A stretch of 64,000 bases of DNA, taken from the NCBI RefSeq assembly GCF_004014855.1, contig NZ_CP034930.1:1-64000 (forward strand), read 5' to 3'. The position numbers were made by a program, and so were the translations under genes. The notes below the pieces were generated by a model. That model was given only the letters and a program-made list of their open reading frames with translations, made no database searches and was not told where the DNA came from. Of the stretch, positions 1 to 7,935 are shown piece by piece (position 1 is the stretch's first letter; every line of letters starts with the position of its first letter). This stretch comes from Apibacter raozihei (GTDB taxonomy: Bacteria > Bacteroidota > Bacteroidia > Flavobacteriales > Weeksellaceae).

Positions 1-1431
1 ATGTCAGAAACTGCGATTTCCACATGGGAAGCTTGTCTTCAATTTATACGGGATAACATCTCCGAAAAATCGTATTTAACGTGGTTTCAACCAATCCGTG
101 CAATTAAATTACAAGATAAGGTTCTTACTATACAAGTACCTAGTAAATTTTACTATGAATACCTTGAAGAAAATTATATAAAAATAATTAAAAGTGCCCT
201 TACCAAAAATCTGGGTAAGGAAGCTAAGCTGGTTTACTCTATAATGATGGAAAAAAGCCAGCAGACAGAAACTCCTTATACCGTTAATATTCCAAGCTCA
301 CAGAAAGCTCAAATTAAAGTTCAGGAGGTCGATGCTCCCCTTTATGTTGAAAGAGGTGTTAAAAATCCTTTTATTATTCCGGGCTTGCAAAAGATGAAAG
401 TTGACAGCCAACTAAACAACAACTATACTTTTGACAATTTTATCGAGGGGGACTCTAACCGCTTAGCTCGTTCAGCTGGGAAACAAATAGCCAAAAGACC
501 CGGAGGTACATCTTTTAATCCTTTATTTATATATAGCAGCGTTGGTTTAGGTAAGACTCATTTAGCTCATGCCATCGGCTTAGAAGTTAAAAGAATACAA
601 CCTGAAAAAACTGTTCTGTATGTTTCCATGGAAAAATTCGGACAGCAATTTCAGGAAGCTACAAAGTCTAACAATCGAAATGATTTTATTCATTTTTACC
701 AAATGATTGACGTACTGATAGTCGATGATATTCATTTTATTTCGGGCAAAAAAGGAACTCAGGAAGTTTTCTTCCATATATTCAATCATCTGCATCAAAG
801 TGGAAAACAAATCATTTTAACTTCAGATAAATCACCTGTAGATATTCAGGATGTTGAACAACGATTGATCTCTCGTTTTAAATGGGGACTTTCAACTGAA
901 ATTCAAACTCCGGACTATGAAACCCGTTTGTCTATACTAAAACAAAAAATGGAGTATGATGGTATTGAATTATCTGAAGATGTACTTGATTATATAGCTA
1001 AAAATATTAAGACCAATATAAGAGAGCTTGAGGGCTCGCTTAATTCTATTATAGCTCAGGCAACTTTTAATAAGAAAGAAATTACTTTGGAATTAGTAGA
1101 AAAAACTCTTTCCAATCTAATAACTAATTCCAAAAAAGATATAACTATAGATTACATTCAAAAACTGGTGTGCGATTATTTTAAATTGTCTATTGATACA
1201 TTACAATCAAAAACAAGAAAACGAGATATAGTACAAGCCCGTCAGCTTGCGATGTATTTTGCGAAAAAATATACAAATGCTTCACTTTCTTCTATAGGTG
1301 ATCAAATTGGTAAAAGAGACCATGCTACAGTTCTACACGCCTGCAAAACTGTTGACAATTTATTTGAAACAGATAAATTATTTAAATCGTATGTTGAAGA
1401 CTTAAATAAGAAAATAACTTCTGATATATGA
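1..1431 (+). CDS. dnaA: Chromosomal replication initiator protein DnaA
   Basis: DnaA, the AAA+ ATPase that binds and opens the replication origin. At 476 residues it has the usual length. Domain I starts with MSETAISTWEACL; the AAA+ core has Walker A at 179-186 (SSVGLGKT), Walker B around 241-245 (VDDIH), sensor 1 (LTSDKSP) and the arginine-rich NIRELEGSLN helix. The C-terminal domain IV carries the DnaA-box-binding signature GKRDHATVLHACKTV. The P-loop is unusual: the first glycine of the normal GGVGLGKT is serine here. The start codon is the first base of the window, so upstream origin elements are not visible. The stop overlaps the next gene by ATGA, implying translational coupling. Identity is certain. 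Confidence 0.98.
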   Translation: MSETAISTWEACLQFIRDNISEKSYLTWFQPIRAIKLQDKVLTIQVPSKFYYEYLEENYIKIIKSALTKNLGKEAKLVYSIMMEKSQQTETPYTVNIPSSQKAQIKVQEVDAPLYVERGVKNPFIIPGLQKMKVDSQLNNNYTFDNFIEGDSNRLARSAGKQIAKRPGGTSFNPLFIYSSVGLGKTHLAHAIGLEVKRIQPEKTVLYVSMEKFGQQFQEATKSNNRNDFIHFYQMIDVLIVDDIHFISGKKGTQEVFFHIFNHLHQSGKQIILTSDKSPVDIQDVEQRLISRFKWGLSTEIQTPDYETRLSILKQKMEYDGIELSEDVLDYIAKNIKTNIRELEGSLNSIIAQATFNKKEITLELVEKTLSNLITNSKKDITIDYIQKLVCDYFKLSIDTLQSKTRKRDIVQARQLAMYFAKKYTNASLSSIGDQIGKRDHATVLHACKTVDNLFETDKLFKSYVEDLNKKITSDI

Positions 1432-1889
1432 AAATATTAATGGTTTGTTTAGGGAACATCTGCCGTTCTCCCATGGCTGAAGGAATTTTAAAATCTAAGC
1501 TTCCTGAAAATTTTGAAGTAGATAGTGCGGGTATTGCTGATTATCATGTTAATGATAAACCTGATAAAAGGGCAATTGAAATTTGTAAAAAAAATAATAT
1601 TGATATTTCTCATAGCAGGGGTAGACAGTTTGTAGTTTCAGATTTTGATAAGTTCGATCACATATACGTAATGGATCATGCTAATAATAGCGATATACTC
1701 TTCAAGGCAAGAAAAGAATCTGATAAGAAAAAAGTAAAACTTATTATGTCTGAATTTGAAGATAAGGAAAAATCCAGAAAAAGTATTCCGGATCCTTATT
1801 ATGGAGATATGCTTGATTTTGAAAGAGTGTTTCAACAACTAGATGAAGTTTGTACTATAATTGCTGAAAAACTCTTAAAAAACCAATAA
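1428..1889 (+). CDS. Low-molecular-weight protein-tyrosine phosphatase
   Basis: A cytoplasmic protein-tyrosine phosphatase of the low-molecular-weight class, 153 residues as expected. The catalytic loop is near the N-terminus: C7-L-G-N-I-C-R13-S14-P, the CX5R(S/T) signature with nucleophile Cys7 and phosphate-binding Arg13. The general acid lies in DPYYGD (Asp122). The start codon overlaps the dnaA stop (ATGA), so the two genes are almost certainly one transcript. The substrate is unknown. Members of this family dephosphorylate tyrosine kinases of capsule synthesis or arginine-phosphorylated proteins, but nothing nearby points to either. Confidence 0.93.
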   Translation: MKILMVCLGNICRSPMAEGILKSKLPENFEVDSAGIADYHVNDKPDKRAIEICKKNNIDISHSRGRQFVVSDFDKFDHIYVMDHANNSDILFKARKESDKKKVKLIMSEFEDKEKSRKSIPDPYYGDMLDFERVFQQLDEVCTIIAEKLLKNQ

Positions 1890-1902
1890 TTTAATTTTTT
1901 TA

Positions 1903-2772
1903 TTAACCATTGATTGCTTCTACGGCTTCTACTTCATTAGGTAACATTTCTTTAAGAAGACTTTCTATTCCGTTTTTTAAAGTTATTGTAGAGGAAGGAC
2001 ATCCGCTACATGCTCCCTGAAGCACCATATGAGCTGTTTTGGTTTCTTCATCAAAAGATATAAGATCTATATTCCCACCGTCTCCGGATACAGCAGGTAA
2101 AACATATTCATCTAAAATTTCTTTAATTTTCTTTTCAATATCAGTAAACTCCTTATTAGCAGTTGCTACAGGTTTAAATGTTGAAAAATTTTTGATTGTG
2201 CTAATCTCTTTTCCTTCTCTGAAGTATTCTGAAAGATTATATCTGATTTCCATTGATATATCCTCCCAATCAGTATCGGGTGTCTTTGTGATTGATACAA
2301 AATTATCTGAAATAAATACTTCTTTTACATACGGAAATTTAAACAGGTATTGAGCTAAAGGAACTTCAGAAGCTTCATCTGGATTTTTTATCTCAATAAT
2401 GCCTTCTATAAGTATTTTGTTAGTTACAAATTTTCGTACCGTGTTATTTGGAGTCATTTCAACATATACTGATACCGGCGCTGTCTGCGTTTTTAAAACT
2501 ACTGAAGGATTCGCTAATAGTTCATCGGCAATTAATTCCTTAATTTCGTCTGAAACCATCTCCCACTCTACCATATCATTTTTTTGAATAGCAATAAAAT
2601 TCGCTGTAATAAAAATATGAGTAATAAATGGAAGTTGTAACAGCTCCTGTGCTAATGGAATATCTGCTGCTTGCGATAAATCTGAAATTTCATAGCTTCC
2701 CTCTACTAATGTTCTTGGAACTACAAACTTTATTATATTTTTATTAGGTGTATTTTCTACTTTTATATCCAT
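1903..2772 (-). CDS. Nfu/NifU-type Fe-S scaffold protein with duplicated N-terminal domain
   Basis: Probable iron-sulfur cluster carrier of the Nfu family, 289 residues. The N-terminal part holds two tandem Nfu_N-like units (about 1-95 and 100-190). They share the pattern KFVxxxxLxEGxxEI, then xxxxxPLAQxLxxxPxVxxxFIxxNFxxI, so the domain has been duplicated. The C-terminal NifU domain (about 210-285) carries the cluster-binding CSGCP motif with Cys255 and Cys258, preceded by a GDGGNIDL segment typical of the fold. It is convergent with the phosphatase gene, with only 13 bases between the stops. The start ATG is clear. Role and fold are well supported; the client proteins are not known. Confidence 0.92.
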   Translation of the reverse strand: MDIKVENTPNKNIIKFVVPRTLVEGSYEISDLSQAADIPLAQELLQLPFITHIFITANFIAIQKNDMVEWEMVSDEIKELIADELLANPSVVLKTQTAPVSVYVEMTPNNTVRKFVTNKILIEGIIEIKNPDEASEVPLAQYLFKFPYVKEVFISDNFVSITKTPDTDWEDISMEIRYNLSEYFREGKEISTIKNFSTFKPVATANKEFTDIEKKIKEILDEYVLPAVSGDGGNIDLISFDEETKTAHMVLQGACSGCPSSTITLKNGIESLLKEMLPNEVEAVEAING

Positions 2773-2843
2773 TCCTTTTTAATTATTTAACAAAAATACA
2801 TAACTTGCGCCAACTTTAGAACTTTATGCAATAACATTAACAT

Positions 2844-3389
2844 ATGGCTTTATTAAAAAAATTGTTAGACAAAGCTCCTTCTATGGGCAAAGACTGCTTT
2901 CTAGCTGAAACTTGTGTTATCATCGGTGATGTTATTATGGGAGATCAGTGCTCTATATGGTACAATGCCGTTATCAGGGGAGATGTCAATCATATCAGAA
3001 TGGGTAATAAAGTTAATATCCAGGATAATGCTATGATACATTGCACATATCAGAAGTATCCCACATATATAGGTAACAATGTTTCGGTTGGACATAACGC
3101 TATCGTTCACGGATGTACAATTCATGACAATGTATTAATCGGTATGGGGTCTATAGTTATGGATAATGTAGTAGTTGAAAGTAATTCCATTGTAGCTGCC
3201 GGTGCTATTGTAACTCAAGGTAAACTGGTAAAATCAGGAGAAATTTGGGGAGGAATACCCGCAAAAAAAATTGGAGAGGTTTCTGAAAATTTACAAGAGG
3301 GTGAAATAAAAAGAATAGCTAATAATTATATAAAATACAGTAATTGGTATCGTGTACATGAGGAAGATGAAGATGAAAATGGTATATAA
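2844..3389 (+). CDS. Gamma-carbonic-anhydrase-like hexapeptide-repeat protein
   Basis: A left-handed beta-helix protein of 181 residues built from hexapeptide repeats (VIIGDV, SIWYNAVIRGDV, NIQDNAMIH, TYIGNNVSVGH, VLIGMGSIVMDNV). It belongs to the gamma-carbonic-anhydrase/YrdA/PaaY family. The histidines expected to bind zinc are present in AMIHC and VGHNAIVHG, the latter keeping the HxxxxH spacing. Gamma-class enzymes hydrate CO2, but many YrdA-like proteins have no measured activity, so the catalytic role is inference. The gene is divergent from the nfu-like gene across about 70 bases and is followed by a hairpin shared with the convergent phosphoesterase gene. Confidence 0.9.
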   Translation: MALLKKLLDKAPSMGKDCFLAETCVIIGDVIMGDQCSIWYNAVIRGDVNHIRMGNKVNIQDNAMIHCTYQKYPTYIGNNVSVGHNAIVHGCTIHDNVLIGMGSIVMDNVVVESNSIVAAGAIVTQGKLVKSGEIWGGIPAKKIGEVSENLQEGEIKRIANNYIKYSNWYRVHEEDEDENGI

Positions 3390-3403
3390 AACTTCATATA
3401 ATT

Positions 3404-3440
3404 GAATACCCAAAAACTTGTTTTATCGTTTTGGGTATCC
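3404..3440. terminator. Bidirectional terminator between convergent genes
   Basis: An inverted repeat with a 10-base stem (ATACCCAAAA with TTTTGGGTAT) around a 13-base loop lies between the convergent hexapeptide-repeat gene and the phosphoesterase gene. A T-rich tail follows on the plus side. Confidence 0.55.
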
Positions 3441-3453
3441 AAATTTTTCTTTA

Positions 3454-4395
3454 CTACTTTCTTTTAGTTATTGTATGTAGTACTTCTCCCTTACTGTTAA
3501 TGAAATATAATTTTAATTCATCTGCGTCTGCAGAAACTAACGAAAACCCTGCATCAGGACTACAAAATACAGTGCCTTCTATAGCTTTTACTTTTCTGCT
3601 TTTAGATGCTGAGGTGTTTACAACGTAATCTATATCTGTTCCTTTTAGCTTTATATGCTGAAAATTATGTATATGTCCAGATACATACATATCTACTTTA
3701 TACTTTCTAAGTATTGGATCCACTCGCTTTTGCATATCTGCTCTTTCTTCATCATCTTTAGGGGTTTGCGCATATATAGGGTGATGTCCTATCACCAGTT
3801 TCCACTTTTCTTTTGATGTTTTTAGAGTATTTTCCAGCCATTCTGTTTGTTTTTCAATACTTTGATTAACTGCATCTGGATATTTTTCTGTTTCCTTCCT
3901 GTATTTATCTATCAACGGAGTGGTATCCAGATAAATAATACGAATAGATTCATTATTATTTAATGTATACACTTGCGTATAATATCTGGCTGGCATTACC
4001 CATCTGCGACTCACCTTAGTGTAATCAAGAACGGCCTGTGTATTTCCTCTATATTCATGATTTCCTAGCAATGGATACCATTGAATCATCAGCTCCGGAT
4101 GTGAATAAATTAATTCGTAATTGGTCATCCATAAAGGATCATTTATACTGGCCACGCCATCAAAATGATGAACATCTCCGGGAGCTGAAATAAATTCAAT
4201 ATTTATATTTTCAGCCATTTGTCCCATTAATTCTGCAATGGGTTTTTGCTCATAATATCCATTTCTACCTAAATCATTTGCTATGTAAAAATTAAAATGT
4301 TTTTTTGTTTGTTCTTCCAGATTTTGTTGTCCAAAACAAAATTGAATCGATACTAAAAGTATCAGCAGGCTTTTTACTTGTTTTTTTATGTTCAT
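3454..4395 (-). CDS. Secreted calcineurin-like metallophosphoesterase
   Basis: A 313-residue exported phosphoesterase. The N-terminus is a signal peptide (MNIKKQVKSLLILLVSIQFCFGQ). The calcineurin-like metal sites are visible in order: GDVHHFD, GNHE, a GHHPIY histidine block and the C-terminal SGHIHNFQH. The layout resembles purple-acid-phosphatase-like enzymes of Bacteroidota. It lies 12 bases downstream of the TonB-dependent receptor gene on the same strand, so the pair is probably one operon. A receptor importing a phosphorylated compound and a periplasmic or surface enzyme removing its phosphate would fit. The exact substrate cannot be read from the sequence. Confidence 0.9.
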   Translation of the reverse strand: MNIKKQVKSLLILLVSIQFCFGQQNLEEQTKKHFNFYIANDLGRNGYYEQKPIAELMGQMAENINIEFISAPGDVHHFDGVASINDPLWMTNYELIYSHPELMIQWYPLLGNHEYRGNTQAVLDYTKVSRRWVMPARYYTQVYTLNNNESIRIIYLDTTPLIDKYRKETEKYPDAVNQSIEKQTEWLENTLKTSKEKWKLVIGHHPIYAQTPKDDEERADMQKRVDPILRKYKVDMYVSGHIHNFQHIKLKGTDIDYVVNTSASKSRKVKAIEGTVFCSPDAGFSLVSADADELKLYFINSKGEVLHTITKRK

Positions 4396-4407
4396 TTTGA
4401 TTATATT

Positions 4408-7227
4408 TTAAAAATCATATTTAACTCCGAAATTATATGAAGCTTTATAATATTCTAATTGCTGTACTCTGGATTTAATTCCCTGATAGTATCTTAAGGG
4501 CTGGTTAGTTAAATTATTTGCTTCTATAAAGATTCTGAATTTTGGGGTGACCTTAAATGTAGCATTCGCATCTACAAACATTTGCTGATCGTAATAACTG
4601 TCGTTAAAATCATCAGCTCCCAAAACATCAAGATAATCTGAGGTGTAATTTAAGGAAACCCGAGCAGAAAAACGTTTATTTTCCCATGAAAGTGAAGCAT
4701 TTACCATATGTGGTGCTGAGCCGGGTAATTGCATATCTTTTCTTTCGATTCCATCACTATTCGTTATCCCTTTGGCTTGTGAATGTGTGTAGGTATAATT
4801 TAGATATACATTGAAATTTCTTAAAAATTCCGTAGGTAAAAAATCAAGTTTTCTCTGCACCGAAATTTCTACACCATAAACATCAACACTTTTTCCATTT
4901 CTTGATAGAGTATAAACCCAGCTTTCATCCGTAGGAACCGGATTAGTTACTCCGGGATAATCATTTGAAAAATTGTCAGACGTATAGTTTATATTTCTGT
5001 ATTTATATATAAAATCCTTAAGGTTTTTATAAAAAAATCCTGCTGAGATGATACCTACAGATTTAAAGTAGTATTCTCCCATAAAGTCAAAATTATATGA
5101 ATACGTAGCTTTCAAATCAGGGTTTCCTACAGATATGCTCATATCAGATGAAGATATATTGGTATAAGGTACCAAATCGTAATAATTTGGTCTGGCTAAA
5201 GCTGTGGTAAAAGCAGAACGTAATACAAATTTTTTATTAACTTCGTATTTCATATTCACACTTGGTAAAATATTTAAATACGAATTATCTTTTTTTACTT
5301 TTTGTGCATCTAAATCTCCACTAATAACATAATTCCCGGTATAATCGATATGAGTATTTTCTGCTCTTACCCCTATTATAAACAACAATTTATCGGTAAT
5401 ATTTTGATCGTACCTTAAATAACCTGCTATAATTTGTTCTTTTGCTTTATAATTTTTAGATAGATATTCATCTGGTTTTAATGCGGAGCTATATAATGCC
5501 GGATCATACAATTGGAGGTTTCCCAAATACTCTTTCGAAGCAAACATTCCCGGTACATATTTTGAGCCTGGATTAAAGTTATTTCCATCCCAAAAATGTG
5601 TAGATATACCCGATAAGTTTTCCATAGCGTTAATTGGCGTATAAGTATAAAAAATGTTGTTTCTTTCTTTGTCTTTAAACCTTCCTTTCATTCCTACTCT
5701 TAATCTTCCTTTCTGACCTGAAACTATGGATAATGGAACCCGAATGTTTATCTTGGCAGAATATTCTTCTTCTGATGTATAATTTCTGTTTTCAGTTAAG
5801 GTTCTAAACTTCATTTTATCCATATTCTCATCGACAGAACTTATATAAGGATAATGAGAATCGGTCAAATCTTCATCAATTGTAACTCCTTTTTGTTGAA
5901 AATCAATATATCTTTCATTAGGTCTTTCTTCACTCGCTTTTGAATAACTAATTCCCCAATCTAAATCTAATTTATCAGATATTAAATGCTGTCCTTTAAT
6001 AGCATAATTTTGAATTCGCTGGTCCTCTAAACGGGTATTCTTATTTCTGTCGTTGTTGATTCCTCCTTTGGTTTCACGCCTTATATCGCCCGTAAATCCT
6101 TTTATTGTACCATCCGCATTGTATTGTGGTTTTATACTTCTATATCTGGTTCTGTATCTGTTTTCTCTGTCATCTCTCCAATTATACATAATATCTGCTG
6201 ATATTCTGTTATTATTATTAAATTTATAATCCAGCGAAGAGGAAAAGCTTCTTCTTACCCTTTCAACATCGTATTTCCTTATATCAAATTGCGAAACATA
6301 TTCCTGACTATTATTGGCTTTTGACCAAGTAGATTCAATATTATCGGAGCCGTAATTTTTTTGTTGATAAGAACCGCTGACTACTACTCCCAGTTTGTTT
6401 GAAAAAAATCTGTTTCCATAAATAAGAGAAGCTGAATGGGTTGATTTTTCCCTTATGGGCATATAACCTCCGGACAATGTTAAAGATATACGTTGCTTAT
6501 TAGGCACTGCCCGAGTAACCAAATCAACGCTACCTCCTATAGCATCGGCATCCATATCGGGGGTAAGAGTCTTATTAACTTCTATAGTTGATATCATATC
6601 GGCAGGAATTAAATCCATTTGCACATTACGGTTATCTCCTTCTGCTGAGGGTATTCTTCCTCCGTTCAGAGTTACTGAATTAAGTTCTGGTGCCAATCCT
6701 CTGATAATTATATTTCGTGCTTCACCCTGATCATTCTGCATGGTTATTCCGGGAACTCTTTTCAAGGCATCTCCTATATTAGAATCAGGAAACCTTCCAA
6801 CCTGATCGGATGATATAACATTACTGATGTTAGAATTATTTTTTTGTTGGTTTAACGCCTTAGCCTGACCTTTTAGCTGATCACCTAATATGACCACTTT
6901 CCCTAGCTCGGAAGTATCATCCGATAGTTCAATAAAAAATTCTTCATTCTTACCACTTTGTACTGTGATTTGTTTATTCCAATTTTTGTATCCTAAATAG
7001 GTAACAATGAGCTGGTAACTTCCTTCCGGAACATTTAAGAATTCGAAATATCCGTTATCATCTGAAATAGTATAACGACTGTCATCAGAAAGAACTAATT
7101 TTGCTCCCGGCAAGGCAAATTTCCCGCTTTGATCCGTTACTTTTCCTGAAATAATACCTCCAGCCTGTGCATTCATAATTACAAAGAACAATTTAAAAAA
7201 AAGAGAAGCTATTAATTTGTTTTTCAT
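4408..7227 (-). CDS. TonB-dependent receptor with carboxypeptidase-regulatory-like N-domain
   Basis: A 939-residue outer-membrane TonB-dependent receptor. After a signal peptide ending near NAQA comes a carboxypeptidase-D-regulatory-like beta-sandwich (GKVTDQSG..., about 27-105). Next is the plug domain (about 125-240, with IGDALKRVPGI, IIIRGLAPELNSVTLNGGRIP and DADAIGGSVDL), followed by a long 22-strand-type barrel ending in the aromatic-terminated YNFGVKYDF. The plug motifs match the receptor subclass first described from Caulobacter. There is no SusD partner next to it, so it is not a classical SusCD pair. The metallophosphoesterase 12 bases downstream is its likely functional partner, for example in organophosphate use. 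Confidence 0.95.
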   Translation of the reverse strand: MKNKLIASLFFKLFFVIMNAQAGGIISGKVTDQSGKFALPGAKLVLSDDSRYTISDDNGYFEFLNVPEGSYQLIVTYLGYKNWNKQITVQSGKNEEFFIELSDDTSELGKVVILGDQLKGQAKALNQQKNNSNISNVISSDQVGRFPDSNIGDALKRVPGITMQNDQGEARNIIIRGLAPELNSVTLNGGRIPSAEGDNRNVQMDLIPADMISTIEVNKTLTPDMDADAIGGSVDLVTRAVPNKQRISLTLSGGYMPIREKSTHSASLIYGNRFFSNKLGVVVSGSYQQKNYGSDNIESTWSKANNSQEYVSQFDIRKYDVERVRRSFSSSLDYKFNNNNRISADIMYNWRDDRENRYRTRYRSIKPQYNADGTIKGFTGDIRRETKGGINNDRNKNTRLEDQRIQNYAIKGQHLISDKLDLDWGISYSKASEERPNERYIDFQQKGVTIDEDLTDSHYPYISSVDENMDKMKFRTLTENRNYTSEEEYSAKINIRVPLSIVSGQKGRLRVGMKGRFKDKERNNIFYTYTPINAMENLSGISTHFWDGNNFNPGSKYVPGMFASKEYLGNLQLYDPALYSSALKPDEYLSKNYKAKEQIIAGYLRYDQNITDKLLFIIGVRAENTHIDYTGNYVISGDLDAQKVKKDNSYLNILPSVNMKYEVNKKFVLRSAFTTALARPNYYDLVPYTNISSSDMSISVGNPDLKATYSYNFDFMGEYYFKSVGIISAGFFYKNLKDFIYKYRNINYTSDNFSNDYPGVTNPVPTDESWVYTLSRNGKSVDVYGVEISVQRKLDFLPTEFLRNFNVYLNYTYTHSQAKGITNSDGIERKDMQLPGSAPHMVNASLSWENKRFSARVSLNYTSDYLDVLGADDFNDSYYDQQMFVDANATFKVTPKFRIFIEANNLTNQPLRYYQGIKSRVQQLEYYKASYNFGVKYDF

Positions 7228-7363
7228 TCAACTGATTTTAATGTTTTATTCGGCGGTAAAAGTATTCCGGATATGTTTCATTATTGTTTAAAATATGTTA
7301 AGATTGAGCTACATATAATTTACTGTTTTAATTATCTGTGCTTTAATCTAACCATTATTACGA

Positions 7364-7394
7364 TTGTTTACTTATACTAAAATTCCTACCTTTG
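7364..7394 (+). promoter_or_regulatory. Promoter of crcB
   Basis: TTG at 7364-7366, 20 bases, then TACCTTTG at 7387-7394. This matches the Bacteroidota primary-sigma consensus (TTG, about 20 bases, TAnnTTTG). The leader to the crcB ATG is about 100 bases; I looked for the conserved pieces of a fluoride riboswitch in it and did not see them. Confidence 0.75.
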
Positions 7395-7497
7395 ATCTTT
7401 GAAAAAGATTATATTGTTATCAATAATTTATATCTTTTTTAACTTTAATTAAAATTAGAATTATCTGATTTTTATAATTCAGTAAATAACAAGTTAT

Positions 7498-7872
7498 ATG
7501 ATTAAAAACATTTTGGTAGTTGGTACTGGTGGAGCTATGGGAACCATTTTACGATACCTTATCAGTGTGTATACTTCTAAACATTATAGTGGAGATTTTC
7601 CCATTGCTACTTTTTTTATTAATATAACAGGATGTATGTTAATCGGATTGTTTGTGGGACTTGCTGAAAGAAATCAGCTTATGAATGGTGAAATGAGACT
7701 TTTTCTTATTACCGGTTTCTGTGGAGGATATACAACATTTTCTACATTTTCATTAGAAAATCAACAATTGATGCAACAAGGTAATCAGTTTATTTTGTAT
7801 GCATACCTACTTTCAAGCATAATTGTAGGGATTGCAGCAGTATATATTGGAGGATATTTATCCCGAATCTAA
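7498..7872 (+). CDS. crcB: Fluoride ion exporter CrcB/Fluc
   Basis: A four-helix fluoride channel of 124 residues, which is the standard length. Family motifs are present: GGAMGTILRYLIS near the N-terminus, the pore-lining FINITGCMLIG with its asparagine, and TGFCGGYTTFSTFS, which holds the central sodium site and the phenylalanine box. Such proteins work as antiparallel dimers in the inner membrane and lower cytoplasmic fluoride. A strong promoter lies about 100 bases upstream and the gene seems to be transcribed alone. Only one copy is seen in the window. Confidence 0.95.
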   Translation: MIKNILVVGTGGAMGTILRYLISVYTSKHYSGDFPIATFFINITGCMLIGLFVGLAERNQLMNGEMRLFLITGFCGGYTTFSTFSLENQQLMQQGNQFILYAYLLSSIIVGIAAVYIGGYLSRI

Positions 7873-7935
7873 AATATTGGTTAATTAGATAAAGAATACA
7901 TCTGAATTATTTAACAGGTTTTATTGTTATTAATA

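Noticed and set aside
580..810. Minus-strand ORF inside dnaA
   Set aside because: It lies fully within an unmistakable DnaA coding region and has no recognisable sequence.
3431..3628. Plus-strand ORF opposite the phosphoesterase end
   Set aside because: It is antisense to a well-supported gene and starts inside a terminator hairpin.
7395..7497. Possible fluoride riboswitch in the crcB leader
   Set aside because: The leader is long enough, but I could not find the conserved GG...ATGG and CTGATGA-type pieces of the crcB motif.
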